Assembly: GCF_000372465.1 (NCBI RefSeq)
Contig: NZ_AQUZ01000007.1
Span: 199,809-263,808 of the forward strand
Direction: 5' to 3'
Source of the DNA: Kribbella catacumbae DSM 19601
Lineage (GTDB): Bacteria; Actinomycetota; Actinomycetes; Propionibacteriales; Kribbellaceae
DNA: 64,000 bases
Below are positions 52,801 through 60,901 of the stretch, in pieces. Under the pieces are notes generated by a model. That model ran no database searches. It had not been told where the DNA came from and saw only the letters and a list, made by a program, of their open reading frames with translations. Position 1 is the first letter of the stretch. Each line of letters opens with the position of its first letter. A program made the position numbers and the translations under genes.

Positions 52801-53924
52801 ACCAGGATCCGCGTGACCGTCTTGCCGGCCGCGACCTTGCCCAGGTCGGCCTCGATGTTGTTCCACTGGTTCGTGGACAGTCCCTTGGCATCACCCTGGC
52901 CGCGCGGGCTGAGCTCGAAGCCGTGGTGGTCCTTGGCTTTGAGATCGCTCAGGTAGGTGCCGTCGGAGAACGCCAGGTCCACGGCCGCGAAGGTGCTCGG
53001 GTAGCTCAGGTCGCCCTCGACGTGCTCGGGGAAGATCTTGTACGCCAGTTGGGTGTCCTCGCCGATCGTCAGGTCCACGTCGGCGATCTTGTTCCAGGTG
53101 TAGCCCCGGCCCTCGGCGGTCTGGTGGCCGGCGTACCGGAAGCTCTTGACGCCGGTGAAGCCGGTCCGGGCGCGGGCGTTGTAGGCGCTGGTCGGGCCGG
53201 AGTCGAGGCGCGACTCGGCGACCTCACCGGGTGGCGGCAGCGGGGCACCGTTGGACAGGTACCAGTCGGCGAGCTGGACGATGTTCTCGCCGTGGTTCAG
53301 CGTGACGTCGAACTTGAAGAACTTGTACGCCGTGGAGTTGGTGAAGCTGTACTCCTTGGTCTGGAACCGGGTGGCGAAGTCCTCGCCCGTCCGGGTGTCC
53401 AGTGTGGTCCAGGTGGTGCCGTCGGTCGAACCGGACACGGTCCAGTTCTTCGGGTCGCGGCCGTCGGCGTCGTTGGCCGAGGTGAGCGCGTACTTGCGGA
53501 TCACCACCGGCGCCGACGTCTCGTAGACCAGCCAGCCGGTCGGCTGGAACACCAGCCACTTGGTGAACTTGTCCCCGTCGGCGGCGTTCGTGGCGATCTC
53601 ACCGCCACCGGTGTTCTCGCCGTTCGCGGTCACCTTGACGACCTTGTCCATCTCGCTGCCGCCGATGCCGGTCGGCGTCGGTCCGCGGACGCCGTCGGTC
53701 CGCGGCTTCCCGTCCGGGCCGGTCTCGACCGCGTCGGTGTACCCGGGCTGCGGCTGGCCCGGCTCGAAGGAGGTGAAGAAGCTGGAACCGGCGACGGCCG
53801 GCTGTGCTTCGGCGGCCGGACTCGCGGCGGAGGCGGCGCTGGCGTTAGTCGATGAGGACATAGCAGTCATTGTCACAACAAGACCGAGAGACGTGACGAG
53901 CCCCAATGGGCGGCGGAGATCCAT
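49893..53924 (-). CDS. Secreted GH92 alpha-mannosidase with two discoidin-type domains
   Basis: The 1343-residue protein has a signal peptide (about 1-32), an F5/8C-like domain (about 85-225), a jelly-roll/linker (about 230-400), the GH92 core (about 410-1125: HPSDLAITTRGTNSTGGFS, VPHGFNFWTP, WSSPGYANLMVGTSSD, PGDEDNGEMSAWYLFSMLG with the general acid Glu near 1062), and a C-terminal F5/8C domain (about 1150-1310). GH92 enzymes are Ca-dependent exo-alpha-mannosidases acting on N-glycans or fungal mannan. It stands alone behind two dyads. Confidence 0.94.
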   Translation of the reverse strand: MDLRRPLGLVTSLGLVVTMTAMSSSTNASAASAASPAAEAQPAVAGSSFFTSFEPGQPQPGYTDAVETGPDGKPRTDGVRGPTPTGIGGSEMDKVVKVTANGENTGGGEIATNAADGDKFTKWLVFQPTGWLVYETSAPVVIRKYALTSANDADGRDPKNWTVSGSTDGTTWTTLDTRTGEDFATRFQTKEYSFTNSTAYKFFKFDVTLNHGENIVQLADWYLSNGAPLPPPGEVAESRLDSGPTSAYNARARTGFTGVKSFRYAGHQTAEGRGYTWNKIADVDLTIGEDTQLAYKIFPEHVEGDLSYPSTFAAVDLAFSDGTYLSDLKAKDHHGFELSPRGQGDAKGLSTNQWNNIEADLGKVAAGKTVTRILVGYDKPTGPADFRGWIDDLRISKATSSDAAAQKTARHHPSDLAITTRGTNSTGGFSRGNNFPATAVPHGFNFWTPVTNAGSISWLYDYAKGNNDQNKPEIQAFSISHEPSPWMGDRQTFQVMPSTADTPTANRKARAMAFSHDNEIARPYYYGVTFDNGNAVELTPTDHAAMLRFSFPAGKASLVFDNTSNLGGLTLDPETGVVTGYSDVKSGLSTGAGRLFVYGVVDQKVVASGKLANGGGANVGGYFSFDPSVKQVQLRIATSLIGTAQAKKNLELELAEGSRFEKVRNAAQEAWDAKLSTIQVEGATTDQLTTLYSNLYRLFLYPNNGSENTGTAKKPVITYASPTSPKVGADTPTTTGSKIVAGQTYVNNGFWDTYRTVWPAYSLFAQDTAGDLVNGFVQQYKDGGWISRWSSPGYANLMVGTSSDVAFADAYLKGIKGIDVQAAYDAALKNAAARPPTDNVGRKGLDRSVFNGYTANTTGEGFSWSMDGYINDYGIANMSKALYDAAKKSDPRKQEYLDNYDYYLNRARNYVTLFDPALNFFQGKDAAGVWGNSPSTFHPMDWGHDYTETNAWNMAFSAPQDGAGLAALYGGREGLAKKLDEFFSTPEDALHTGGYGGTIHEMLEARDVRMGQYGHSNQPSHHIAYMYAFAGQPAKTQEKVREVLNRLYLGSEIGQGYPGDEDNGEMSAWYLFSMLGFYPLQVGSPSYAIGAPLFTKATVRLAGGKKLTISAPKNSAKNLYVKGVKVNGKKWTSTALPHDLIANGGKIEFDMTDQPSSWGTGRNDAPPSLTTPGEDPKTWRDSTEDEGAVTAAGGVDVSALTDNDSKKQITLTGATPTVTVDLQQGRQVTMYTLTSGNTGTAPSAWTLEGSNDGTTWTEVDKRSGQAWALPAYTRSFSVAAPKAYTQYRLVMTPAAGADGVTLSELELLGTLKGIEAGTHPSDKRVAETKPSPTPSQSIDRNFG

Positions 53925-53992
53925 CTACGCTCCTTGCACGGCAAGACCGGCGTACGGCGGTCGCCGCGTGCCGGAGATTTACGCGGCCCCGA

Positions 53993-54006
53993 TGACAAGG
54001 TTGTCA
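53993..54006. promoter_or_regulatory. LacI-type operator near GH92
   Basis: TGACAA-GG-TTGTCA is a perfect 14-bp dyad 69 bp upstream of the GH92 ATG. It resembles the even-spaced dyads of LacI-family sugar repressors. No LacI gene is adjacent here. Confidence 0.5.
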
Positions 54007-54016
54007 GCCCGCGTCC

Positions 54017-54045
54017 GGGGTGATCCTGCCCATCATGATCACCCC
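54017..54045. promoter_or_regulatory. GGGGTGATC inverted repeat
   Basis: GGGGTGATC at 54017-54025 is exactly complementary to 54037-54045 with an 11-nt gap, between the divergent GH92 and epimerase genes. It could be a regulator site for either gene or a hairpin in the epimerase leader. Confidence 0.45.
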
Positions 54046-54115
54046 TGGTCAAGGGTTCATCGCTGACCGTTCGCAAGTGGCGCCCGGTTGTTCGCTCAGC
54101 GGTAGGTTGCTGGGT

Positions 54116-55033
54116 ATGGATGGATTCGGGGACAGAGTGCTCGTGACCGGCGCGGCCGGCTTCATCGGGCGGGCCGTGGTGGCTGCCTTACGGAAGCGCG
54201 GGCTGCCGGTGACGGCGGTGGACCGGGAGCCGCCCGACCCGTCCTGGGACGATGAGGTCACCGCGATCACCGGCGAGCTGTCCGAGCAGGAGGTCTGCAT
54301 CGCGGCCTTCGAGACCCGGCCGCGGGCGGTGGTGCACCTGGCGGCGCTGACGTCGGTACTGCGCTCCGTCGACGCCCCGATGCGAACCTTCGCCGAGAAC
54401 GTCACGATCACCCAGGTACTGCTCGAGTTGTCGCGTGGCAGCGGCGTGGACAGCTTCATCCTGGCGTCCACCAACGCCGTGGTCGGCGATGTCGGCACCG
54501 AGACGATCACCACCGAGCGGCCGCTCCACCCGCTCACGCCGTACGGCGCGACGAAGGCCGCGGGCGAGATGCTGCTGTCGGCGTACTCCGGCAGCTACGG
54601 CCTGGCGACGGCTGCGCTGCGGTTCACCAACGTGTACGGCCCGGGCATGTCGCACAAGGACAGCTTCGTGCCGCGGATGATGCGTGCCGCGCTCAGTGGC
54701 ACCGGCGTAAGCGTGTACGGCGACGGCAAGCAGCGCCGCGACCTCGTGTACGTCGATGACGTGGTGGCCGCCGTACTGCTCGCACTCGACACCCGCTTCG
54801 ACGGCCGGGCCATCATCGGCTCGGGCAACTCGGTTTCGGTGCTGGACCTGGTCGAGACCGTGCGCGCGGTGACAGGCGCCGCAGTACCGGCTGAGCATGT
54901 GGAGGCGCCGGCCGGGGAGATGCCGGCGGTAGTGGTCGACGTGTCTGCCAGCGCGGAGACGCTCGGCTACCGGCCGACGGTGTCACTGGAGGATGGCTTG
55001 GCGCGGACGTGGCAGTACTTCCAAGCTCAGTGA
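54116..55033 (+). CDS. NAD-dependent epimerase/dehydratase
   Basis: ATG 54116 begins MDGFGDRVLVTGAAGFIGRA, so the Rossmann loop is at the normal position; longer frames upstream overlap the inverted repeat. The 305-residue extended SDR has TGAAGFIG, Ser/Thr in LASTNA, the catalytic YGATK (about Tyr143), and RRDLVYVDDVV. It likely epimerises or dehydrates a nucleotide sugar. The GTG of the next gene overlaps its stop by 4 bp, placing it in the GT locus. Confidence 0.88.
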   Translation: MDGFGDRVLVTGAAGFIGRAVVAALRKRGLPVTAVDREPPDPSWDDEVTAITGELSEQEVCIAAFETRPRAVVHLAALTSVLRSVDAPMRTFAENVTITQVLLELSRGSGVDSFILASTNAVVGDVGTETITTERPLHPLTPYGATKAAGEMLLSAYSGSYGLATAALRFTNVYGPGMSHKDSFVPRMMRAALSGTGVSVYGDGKQRRDLVYVDDVVAAVLLALDTRFDGRAIIGSGNSVSVLDLVETVRAVTGAAVPAEHVEAPAGEMPAVVVDVSASAETLGYRPTVSLEDGLARTWQYFQAQ

Positions 55034-57228
55034 GGCGGTCCCTCCGGACGCACTGGTTGCTCGCCATCTTCCTGGTGGCGGGTCTGGTACTACGTGTGCT
55101 GGCGACAGTCGCCTACCGCCCAGCCATCATCTACACCGACTCGGTGCAGTACCTGAAGAACATGGAGGAGCTGAAGCCGGACCAGCTCAACCCGATCGGC
55201 TACGACTTCGTACTGCGACCACTGGTCGACCTCGGCGGTCTCACCGGCGTAGTGATCGTCCAGCACCTTGCGGGGCTCGCTCTGGGCGTCGCCATCTACG
55301 CACTGGCCCGCAGGCTCACCGTCTACAGGTGGCTGGCGGCTCTGGCGGCCGCGCCGATCCTGCTCGACGCCTACCAGGTGCAGATCGAGCAGAACATCAT
55401 GGCGGAGACCACCTTCGACGTACTGCTCGTTGCGGTCCTCTGGACTTTGCTCGGCTGGGGCAAGCCGGGCTGGAAGCGTGCCTTGCTGGCCGGGCTGCTC
55501 CTGGGCGCCGCGTTCGCAGTACGCACGATCGGTGTCACCCTGGTCGCCGCACTGGTCCTCTACCTCGTCGTTGCCTTGCGCCACCACCGGCTCGTACTGC
55601 GAACCGCTGCCGCGCTAGCCGGCTTCGCTCTGGTCTTCGGCGCGTACGTCGGCAACGTCCACAGCGAGACGGGCAAGTGGGCCATCTCAGGCGCGGAGAA
55701 CCAGGTCCTGTACGGCCGGACCGCCGTGGTCGCCGACTGCGCGAAGCTGCCGCTCAACGACGGCACCAGGCTGTTCTGCCCGAAGGAGCCGCTCGGCCAG
55801 CGCCTGGGCGTCGACAAGTACGCGCACAACCACTACGGCGACCCGAACTGGCCGGGCCCGTTGCCACCCGGTACTACCAAGCAGCAGTTGGCGCAGGAGT
55901 TCAGCACCTTGGTGATCCGGCATCAGCCGTTCGATGTCGCCTGGGCCGTGGTCAAGGACTTCCTGAAAGGCTTCGCGCCTACCCGGACCACCTCGCCGGA
56001 CGACGTACCGCTGGAGCGGTGGCAGTTCCAGCTGACCTACCCGAACCTGGACGACCCGGACACGACCAAGGCCGCCCAGACCTGGGGTGGAACCGCTCCA
56101 CACGTCAACCACGACCCAGCCGCCGTACTGCGGGCCTACCAGCTCAACGGCGGCTACACGAGTGGTCTGGTGCTCGGGGTCGCAGTACTGATCGCACTGG
56201 CCGCAGTAGCCGGTCTCGGGCGAGCAAAGCGATCCGGGCTCCGTTCGGCGGCTCTACTGCCCGCTGCAGGCGGTCTGATCCTGTTGCTGGGGTCTGCTGC
56301 CTTTGAGTTCTCGTGGCGGTACCAGCTGCCGGGGCTAGTGCTCTTCCCGCTGGCAGGGGCGATTGGCTTGCGGGCCCTGCTGGGCAAGGACCAGGGCCGG
56401 CCGGCGATGGCGAGCTACCCGGACCAGACCGACTCCGAGGCGCTCGACGACTTCCGCGAGCGGCACGGTGAGCCGGCATTCGCTCCGCTGGTCGTGGTGA
56501 TTGCCGCCTACAACGAAGCGGGCGGCATCGGCCCGGTGCTGGCGAACATGCCGAAGACGTGCGCCGGGTTGCCGGTCGACGTACTGGTCGTCGTGGATGG
56601 CGCCGAGGACAACACGGCCGAGATCGCCGTAGCGGAGGGCGCCTATGTCTGTGTTGCCCCACGCAACCGTGGGCAAGGCGCTGCGCTCCGGCTCGGCTAT
56701 CACCTTGCAGGGCAGGGCGGAGCGGAGTACGTCGCCACTACTGACGCGGACGGGCAGTACGACAACGACGAGCTCGACGTGCTGTTGCAGCCGATCCTGG
56801 AGGGCAGGGCCGACTTCGTCACGGGCTCACGCCGCCTGGGTGAGGAGGACGCGGACAGCAGACTGCGGTGGCTTGGGGTGCGCGTATTCGCTGCTCTGGC
56901 GTCGATCCTGACCCGCCGCCATCTGACCGACACGTCCTTCGGGTTCCGCGCGATGCGAGTAGCGCTTGCCTGCAAGGTGACGCTGCGCGAGCCGCAGTAC
57001 CAGTCGTCTGAGCTGCTGCTCGGAGTACTGGCCAGTGGGGCTCGCGTGGTCGAGTTGCCGATGACCATGCGCCGTAGGGGAGACGGGACCAGCAAGAAGG
57101 GACCGGGACTCGTGTACGGCGCCAACTACGCGCGGGTGATGATCACTACTTGGTGGCGGGAGTACGTGCCACGCACAAGACCGTTTGGCCGAAAGGAACG
57201 CGCACCCGGTGCTCCACCGCCCGCGTGA
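55030..57228 (+). CDS. Fusion of a GT-C membrane glycosyltransferase with a GT2 synthase
   Basis: GTG 55030 overlaps the previous stop (GTGA). The N-terminal half (about 1-455) has some ten membrane helices, a first outer loop with YTDSVQYLKNMEELKP (acidic site), and outer loops typical of PMT/ArnT-like GT-C enzymes. The C-terminal half (about 480-720) is a GT2 domain: VVIAAYNEAGGIG, VVVDGAEDNT, and DADGQYDNDE as the metal-binding D-x-D, like polyprenyl-phosphate sugar synthases. Thus one 732-residue protein may both make the lipid-linked sugar and use it. The 3' end overlaps the converging methyltransferase gene by 83 bp. Confidence 0.88.
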   Translation: MRRSLRTHWLLAIFLVAGLVLRVLATVAYRPAIIYTDSVQYLKNMEELKPDQLNPIGYDFVLRPLVDLGGLTGVVIVQHLAGLALGVAIYALARRLTVYRWLAALAAAPILLDAYQVQIEQNIMAETTFDVLLVAVLWTLLGWGKPGWKRALLAGLLLGAAFAVRTIGVTLVAALVLYLVVALRHHRLVLRTAAALAGFALVFGAYVGNVHSETGKWAISGAENQVLYGRTAVVADCAKLPLNDGTRLFCPKEPLGQRLGVDKYAHNHYGDPNWPGPLPPGTTKQQLAQEFSTLVIRHQPFDVAWAVVKDFLKGFAPTRTTSPDDVPLERWQFQLTYPNLDDPDTTKAAQTWGGTAPHVNHDPAAVLRAYQLNGGYTSGLVLGVAVLIALAAVAGLGRAKRSGLRSAALLPAAGGLILLLGSAAFEFSWRYQLPGLVLFPLAGAIGLRALLGKDQGRPAMASYPDQTDSEALDDFRERHGEPAFAPLVVVIAAYNEAGGIGPVLANMPKTCAGLPVDVLVVVDGAEDNTAEIAVAEGAYVCVAPRNRGQGAALRLGYHLAGQGGAEYVATTDADGQYDNDELDVLLQPILEGRADFVTGSRRLGEEDADSRLRWLGVRVFAALASILTRRHLTDTSFGFRAMRVALACKVTLREPQYQSSELLLGVLASGARVVELPMTMRRRGDGTSKKGPGLVYGANYARVMITTWWREYVPRTRPFGRKERAPGAPPPA

Positions 57229-57880
57229 CCGGTACGACGAATCGGTCGTAGATCGCGACCAGCTTCGGGTTGGGTGCAGTGCTCCCACCACGACGAACAG
57301 CTGCCCACCAAGCGATCCCGCCCAACAGGTTGACCGGCTTCGCGATCTCCACCTGCAGCCCGGCCCGGAGTACTGCGTCGCTGACGGTGGCCGGAGTGTA
57401 GCGGCGGAAATGCCCGACGCGACGGTCGAACTCGCCGTACAGCTGCTGATAGCCAGGCACCCACAACACGATGCTGCCGCCGGAGACGACGAGTTTCGCC
57501 AACCCGGCAAGGGCAGCGGCATCGTCCTCGAGGTGTTCCAGCACGTTGATCGCGATCACCGACTCGACCGGCTCGGCCAGCGAGAACTCCTTGCCGAGGG
57601 CAAACTGTCGCGCCTCGACCTCGGGACGGTCGCTGAAACGCTTGTCCAGCAGGGCGACCGCGCCCGGATCCGCGTCGGTCAGGACCAAACGGTCCAGACC
57701 AGTGAAGCCGGCGGCGAACTCGCCGAGCCCCGCGCCGACTTCGAGCACGGAGCGTCCGCAGTACGGTGCGATCAGTTCCCTTTGATAGCGGCGATAGCGC
57801 GGTTGATCGGCGCCACCCTGCTCGAGCGTGCGGCCGGTGGCGTTGCTGAAGGCTCCGTCATGTTCTTGCATCCAGCCCAT
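57146..57880 (-). CDS. Class I SAM-dependent methyltransferase
   Basis: The 244-residue protein (ATG 57880; ATG 57871 also possible) has SAM motif VLEVGAGLGEFA, Asp in LTDADPGAV, and INVLEHLEDDAAAL, then HFRRYTPATV. It resembles Ubie/ubiquinone-type methyltransferases in polysaccharide loci. It is divergent from the sulfoquinovose synthase and its end overlaps the GT fusion gene by 83 bp in antisense. It may methylate the glycan or lipid of this locus. Confidence 0.87.
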   Translation of the reverse strand: MGWMQEHDGAFSNATGRTLEQGGADQPRYRRYQRELIAPYCGRSVLEVGAGLGEFAAGFTGLDRLVLTDADPGAVALLDKRFSDRPEVEARQFALGKEFSLAEPVESVIAINVLEHLEDDAAALAGLAKLVVSGGSIVLWVPGYQQLYGEFDRRVGHFRRYTPATVSDAVLRAGLQVEIAKPVNLLGGIAWWAAVRRGGSTAPNPKLVAIYDRFVVPVTRAVEHRVRVPFGQTVLCVARTPATK

Positions 57881-58018
57881 TCTGCAACCCCTGCACCAGT
57901 CGCCTCGGGTGTGGGCTGATTCATAGGAAATTGCCAGCTGGTACCCAGGTGTTTTCGGTAACAGGTGGGTACACAGGACAGACAAAGGCAACATTTCCTT
58001 CCGGAGGGTGGTCGGTCC

Positions 58019-59176
58019 GTGCGCGTTCTCGTCCTGGGTGGTGACGGTTACCTGGGGTGGCCGACAGCACTGCATCTGTCCGACAGTGGACATCAGACAG
58101 CGGTGCTCGACAACTTCGCGCGGCGAGGTTACGACCGAGAACTCGGTGTCGACAGCCTGGTCCCGATCGAAGATCTCGACACCCGGGTGGCCGCCTGGCA
58201 AGAGGTCTCGGGGCAACAGTTCACGGCGTACACGGGCGACCTGTGTGACGCCGACTTCGTCTACCACGTGCTGCGCGAGTTCCAGCCCGAGGCGATCGTG
58301 CACTTCGCCGAGCAGCGCGCAGCGCCGTACTCGATGATCGATCGGCAGCACGCCGTCTACACGCAGCAGAACAACGTGATCGGCACGCTCAACCTGATGT
58401 ACGCCGTCGCCGAGCTCAACCCGGACATCCACCTGGTCAAGCTGGGCACGATGGGCGAGTACGGCACGCCCAACATCGACATCGAGGAGGGCTGGCTGGA
58501 GATCGAGCACCACGGCCGCAAGGACCGGGTGCTCTACCCGAAGAAGCCGGGCTCGTTCTACCACCTGAGCAAGGTGCACGACTCGCACAACCTGGAGTTC
58601 GGCTGCCGGGTCTGGGGTCTGCGCGTCACCGACCTCAACCAGGGCGTGGTCTACGGCCAGCAGACGCCGCAGACCGTGCGGGACCCGCGACTGGCGACGC
58701 GGCTCGACTACGACGCGGTGTTCGGCACTGTGCTGAATCGCTTCGTCATCCAGGCCGTGCTCGGTGAGCCGCTGACCGTCTACGGCACGGGCGGGCAGAC
58801 CCGCGGCCTGCTGGACGTCCGTGACACCGTCGAATGCATCCGGCTCGCGGTCGAGAATCCCGCGGACGCGGGGGAGTTCCGCGTCTTCAACCAGATGACG
58901 GAGAGCCACTCGGTCAGCGAGATCGCCGCCTTGGTCGCCGAGTGCTTCCCCGGCCCGGTCCAGATCGATCACCTGGAGAACCCGCGGGTCGAGCAGCCGG
59001 AGCACTACTACCACGTGAAGCACACCGGCCTGGTCGACCTCGGTCTGCAGCCGCACCTGCTCTCGGACACGCTGATCGAGTCGATGTTCGACATCGTGGC
59101 CGAACACAAGGACCGGGTGAACCTGGCAGCCCTGCTCCCGACCGTCAGTTGGCGCAGCCGCCAGCAAACCAGCTGA
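58019..59176 (+). CDS. sqdB: UDP-sulfoquinovose synthase
   Basis: GTG 58019 with GGAGGG upstream begins MRVLVLGGDGYLGWPT. The 385-residue protein matches plant SQD1 and bacterial SqdB along its length as I recall them: KLGTMGEYGTPNIDIEEG, FYHLSKVHDSHN (Tyr181, Lys185), TDLNQGVVYG, RLDYDAVFGT, GQTRGLLDVRDTV, FRVFNQMTE and LLPTVSW. The enzyme converts UDP-glucose and sulfite to UDP-sulfoquinovose with NAD. No SqdX/SQD2 GT4 is adjacent; the nearest transferase is the GT-C/GT2 fusion. Confidence in the family is high, in the product use low. Confidence 0.95.
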   Translation: MRVLVLGGDGYLGWPTALHLSDSGHQTAVLDNFARRGYDRELGVDSLVPIEDLDTRVAAWQEVSGQQFTAYTGDLCDADFVYHVLREFQPEAIVHFAEQRAAPYSMIDRQHAVYTQQNNVIGTLNLMYAVAELNPDIHLVKLGTMGEYGTPNIDIEEGWLEIEHHGRKDRVLYPKKPGSFYHLSKVHDSHNLEFGCRVWGLRVTDLNQGVVYGQQTPQTVRDPRLATRLDYDAVFGTVLNRFVIQAVLGEPLTVYGTGGQTRGLLDVRDTVECIRLAVENPADAGEFRVFNQMTESHSVSEIAALVAECFPGPVQIDHLENPRVEQPEHYYHVKHTGLVDLGLQPHLLSDTLIESMFDIVAEHKDRVNLAALLPTVSWRSRQQTS

Positions 59177-59207
59177 CCTCGTACTCCGACTAGGTCGCTT
59201 AGTACTA

Positions 59208-59269
59208 CAGCCGGGAGTTCGTGACGCTGGGCGGTCCGGGCTTGCCGCCAGCATCACGAACTCCGGCTG
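59208..59269. terminator. Long imperfect hairpin between convergent genes
   Basis: CAGCCGGGAGTTCGTGA and TCACGAACTCCGGCTG pair with one bulge, and the stem continues inward as GCTGG/CCAGC with a mismatch. It lies between sqdB and the cutinase-like gene and probably ends both transcripts. Confidence 0.65.
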
Positions 59270-59336
59270 CTGTACGAGGCGTCCTACGACCGTTGCCTTG
59301 AGCTCCGGTCTCGCTGACGCGACAGGGGCTCTGGAG

Positions 59337-59990
59337 TCAGGGGATGTAGACGCCGTTGAACCACTGCCCGCTGGCGTCGTCGGAATAGACGTCGACGTTG
59401 AAGTTGTAGTTCCCGTGCTTTCCTTCCCACAGGTATCCGGGCAATCCCGAGGTTGCATTGGCGTCGCAGATCACGTCGTCGGTGCAGAGCGTCAGGGTGG
59501 GAATGTCGCCGAAGAAGTTGTCGGCGCCGGCGAGTGGGGCACCCACGACCGGGGCCACCAGCGGGTGCGCCGCGGCGCCCGCGGAGCCAGGACCTGCGGC
59601 CCGCTTGGGATCGGCGATCAGGACCGCGTTCACGTTGTCGATGGTCGGCCAGTTCTCGGTGACCCAGGTGTGAACCACCGCGGCGCCGAGTGAGAACCCG
59701 ACCGCCTTGACGTGCTGATCCGGGCACGCGTTGCGCTGATCGCGGATCAGCCGATTCAGTTCGTTGACACCTTGCCGGGCGTTGTGGCCGATGGGTTGGG
59801 CCGGGTACCCGACGCGCTGGCTGATGTTTCCCTGCCAGTACGGGGCGTTGGAGTCGTTGTCCCCGGTGCCGCCAACCACAATCGTGTAGGTACCTTCACA
59901 TCCAGCCGCCTGCGCCGCAGGTGCTGCCACGACATAGCCGCCTGCCGCCGCGAGCAGAAGACCGGCCAACAGGGCCGCAGATTTCTTCAT
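59337..59990 (-). CDS. Secreted cutinase/PE-PPE-like serine hydrolase
   Basis: The 217-residue protein has a signal peptide (about 1-29), then an alpha/beta hydrolase with the nucleophile motif GFSLG (Ser100), Asp171/172 in CTDDVIC and His192 in KHGNYNF. Cys31/Cys89 and Cys169/Cys175 are spaced like cutinase disulfides. It would cleave esters of lipids or polymers outside the cell. The gene is alone, with a convergent hairpin at its 3' side. Confidence 0.87.
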   Translation of the reverse strand: MKKSAALLAGLLLAAAGGYVVAAPAAQAAGCEGTYTIVVGGTGDNDSNAPYWQGNISQRVGYPAQPIGHNARQGVNELNRLIRDQRNACPDQHVKAVGFSLGAAVVHTWVTENWPTIDNVNAVLIADPKRAAGPGSAGAAAHPLVAPVVGAPLAGADNFFGDIPTLTLCTDDVICDANATSGLPGYLWEGKHGNYNFNVDVYSDDASGQWFNGVYIP

Positions 59991-60154
59991 TGAGTTCTCC
60001 CGAGTGATAACGCAAATGCTTCCCCCGCGCGATCTGCTGAACGCACCGGGGCGAAGGTATCAACGACCGATCAAGTCCTGGTCGAACGAGGAGATCCGGC
60101 CTCTTCCTGGCCGGATGCGGCCGTCACTCCAGAAACGGGTCGGAGAGCCTGATG

Positions 60155-60886
60155 TCAGCGGGTGCCGGCGACCAGCAGGATCGGTGCCACGGCGAGGAAG
60201 CGATCGCGGTGGCCGCGATCGGCCTGTTCGGCGAGCCAGCCGTCGGCGTCGGCGCGGGTGATCAGCGCCTTCTCGACCGCCGCCGACGCCGCGCCCTCCA
60301 ACTGCTTGGCCAGTTGCCGATGATCGGTGATCACCTCGGTGTGGACGACGACCTCGACATCGTGAAATCCGGAGTCGAGCAGGAGATCACGGAAACCGCG
60401 GGCGGCTCGCGGTGACACCGACCGCGACTCCAGGCCCAGCTCGATCACATCCGTCAGGTCCTGGTCATCGCTGTCGAGCATCAGGAAGCCGTAGTCCTGG
60501 CCGACCAGCACGATCCGGCCATCCGGCCGCAGTACGCGCCAAGCCTCGGCGATCGTCGGGCGCGGGTCGGGGAGCAGATGGAACAGCCGAGCGGCGCGGT
60601 AGCCGTCGACCGACTCGTCCTCGAGCGGCAGCTGGCCGGAATGTGTCACGTGAAACACGGCATCCGGCGTACGGGATCTGGCCGTGGCGATCGCGGCGGG
60701 GTCGGGGTCCACGCCGATCGTCTTGATCTGCGCCCGGCTCAGCTCGCCGACCGCATGCCCCGCACCGCAGGCCACGTCGACGCAGGTGTCACCCGGTGCG
60801 AGGTCGAGCAACCGGTACGACTCGGCCCGCAACGCCAGCGCGCCCGTGGTCTGTTCGATCCGATCCAGGAATGTCAGTTCACCCAT
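60155..60886 (-). CDS. SAM-dependent methyltransferase (UbiE-like)
   Basis: ATG 60886 (MGELTFLDRIEQ) is chosen; an in-frame ATG 9 bp upstream is possible. The 243-residue protein has VDVACGAGHA (SAM loop), VDPDPAAIATA, LFHLLPDPRPTIAEAWRVLRPDGRIVLVG, all typical of UbiE/MenG-like enzymes. The acceptor is not known. A perfect 20-bp palindrome lies 16 bp upstream. Confidence 0.88.
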   Translation of the reverse strand: MGELTFLDRIEQTTGALALRAESYRLLDLAPGDTCVDVACGAGHAVGELSRAQIKTIGVDPDPAAIATARSRTPDAVFHVTHSGQLPLEDESVDGYRAARLFHLLPDPRPTIAEAWRVLRPDGRIVLVGQDYGFLMLDSDDQDLTDVIELGLESRSVSPRAARGFRDLLLDSGFHDVEVVVHTEVITDHRQLAKQLEGAASAAVEKALITRADADGWLAEQADRGHRDRFLAVAPILLVAGTR

Positions 60887-60901
60887 ACTGACCACCGTGC
60901 A

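Noticed and set aside
52296..53855. A 519-codon plus-strand frame
   Set aside because: Antisense shadow of the GH92 N-terminal region; Val/Arg/Gly composition is typical of high-GC antisense frames.
57881..59458. A long minus-strand N-terminal extension of the methyltransferase
   Set aside because: It is antisense to the UDP-sulfoquinovose synthase; the methyltransferase family start is at 57880 or 57871.
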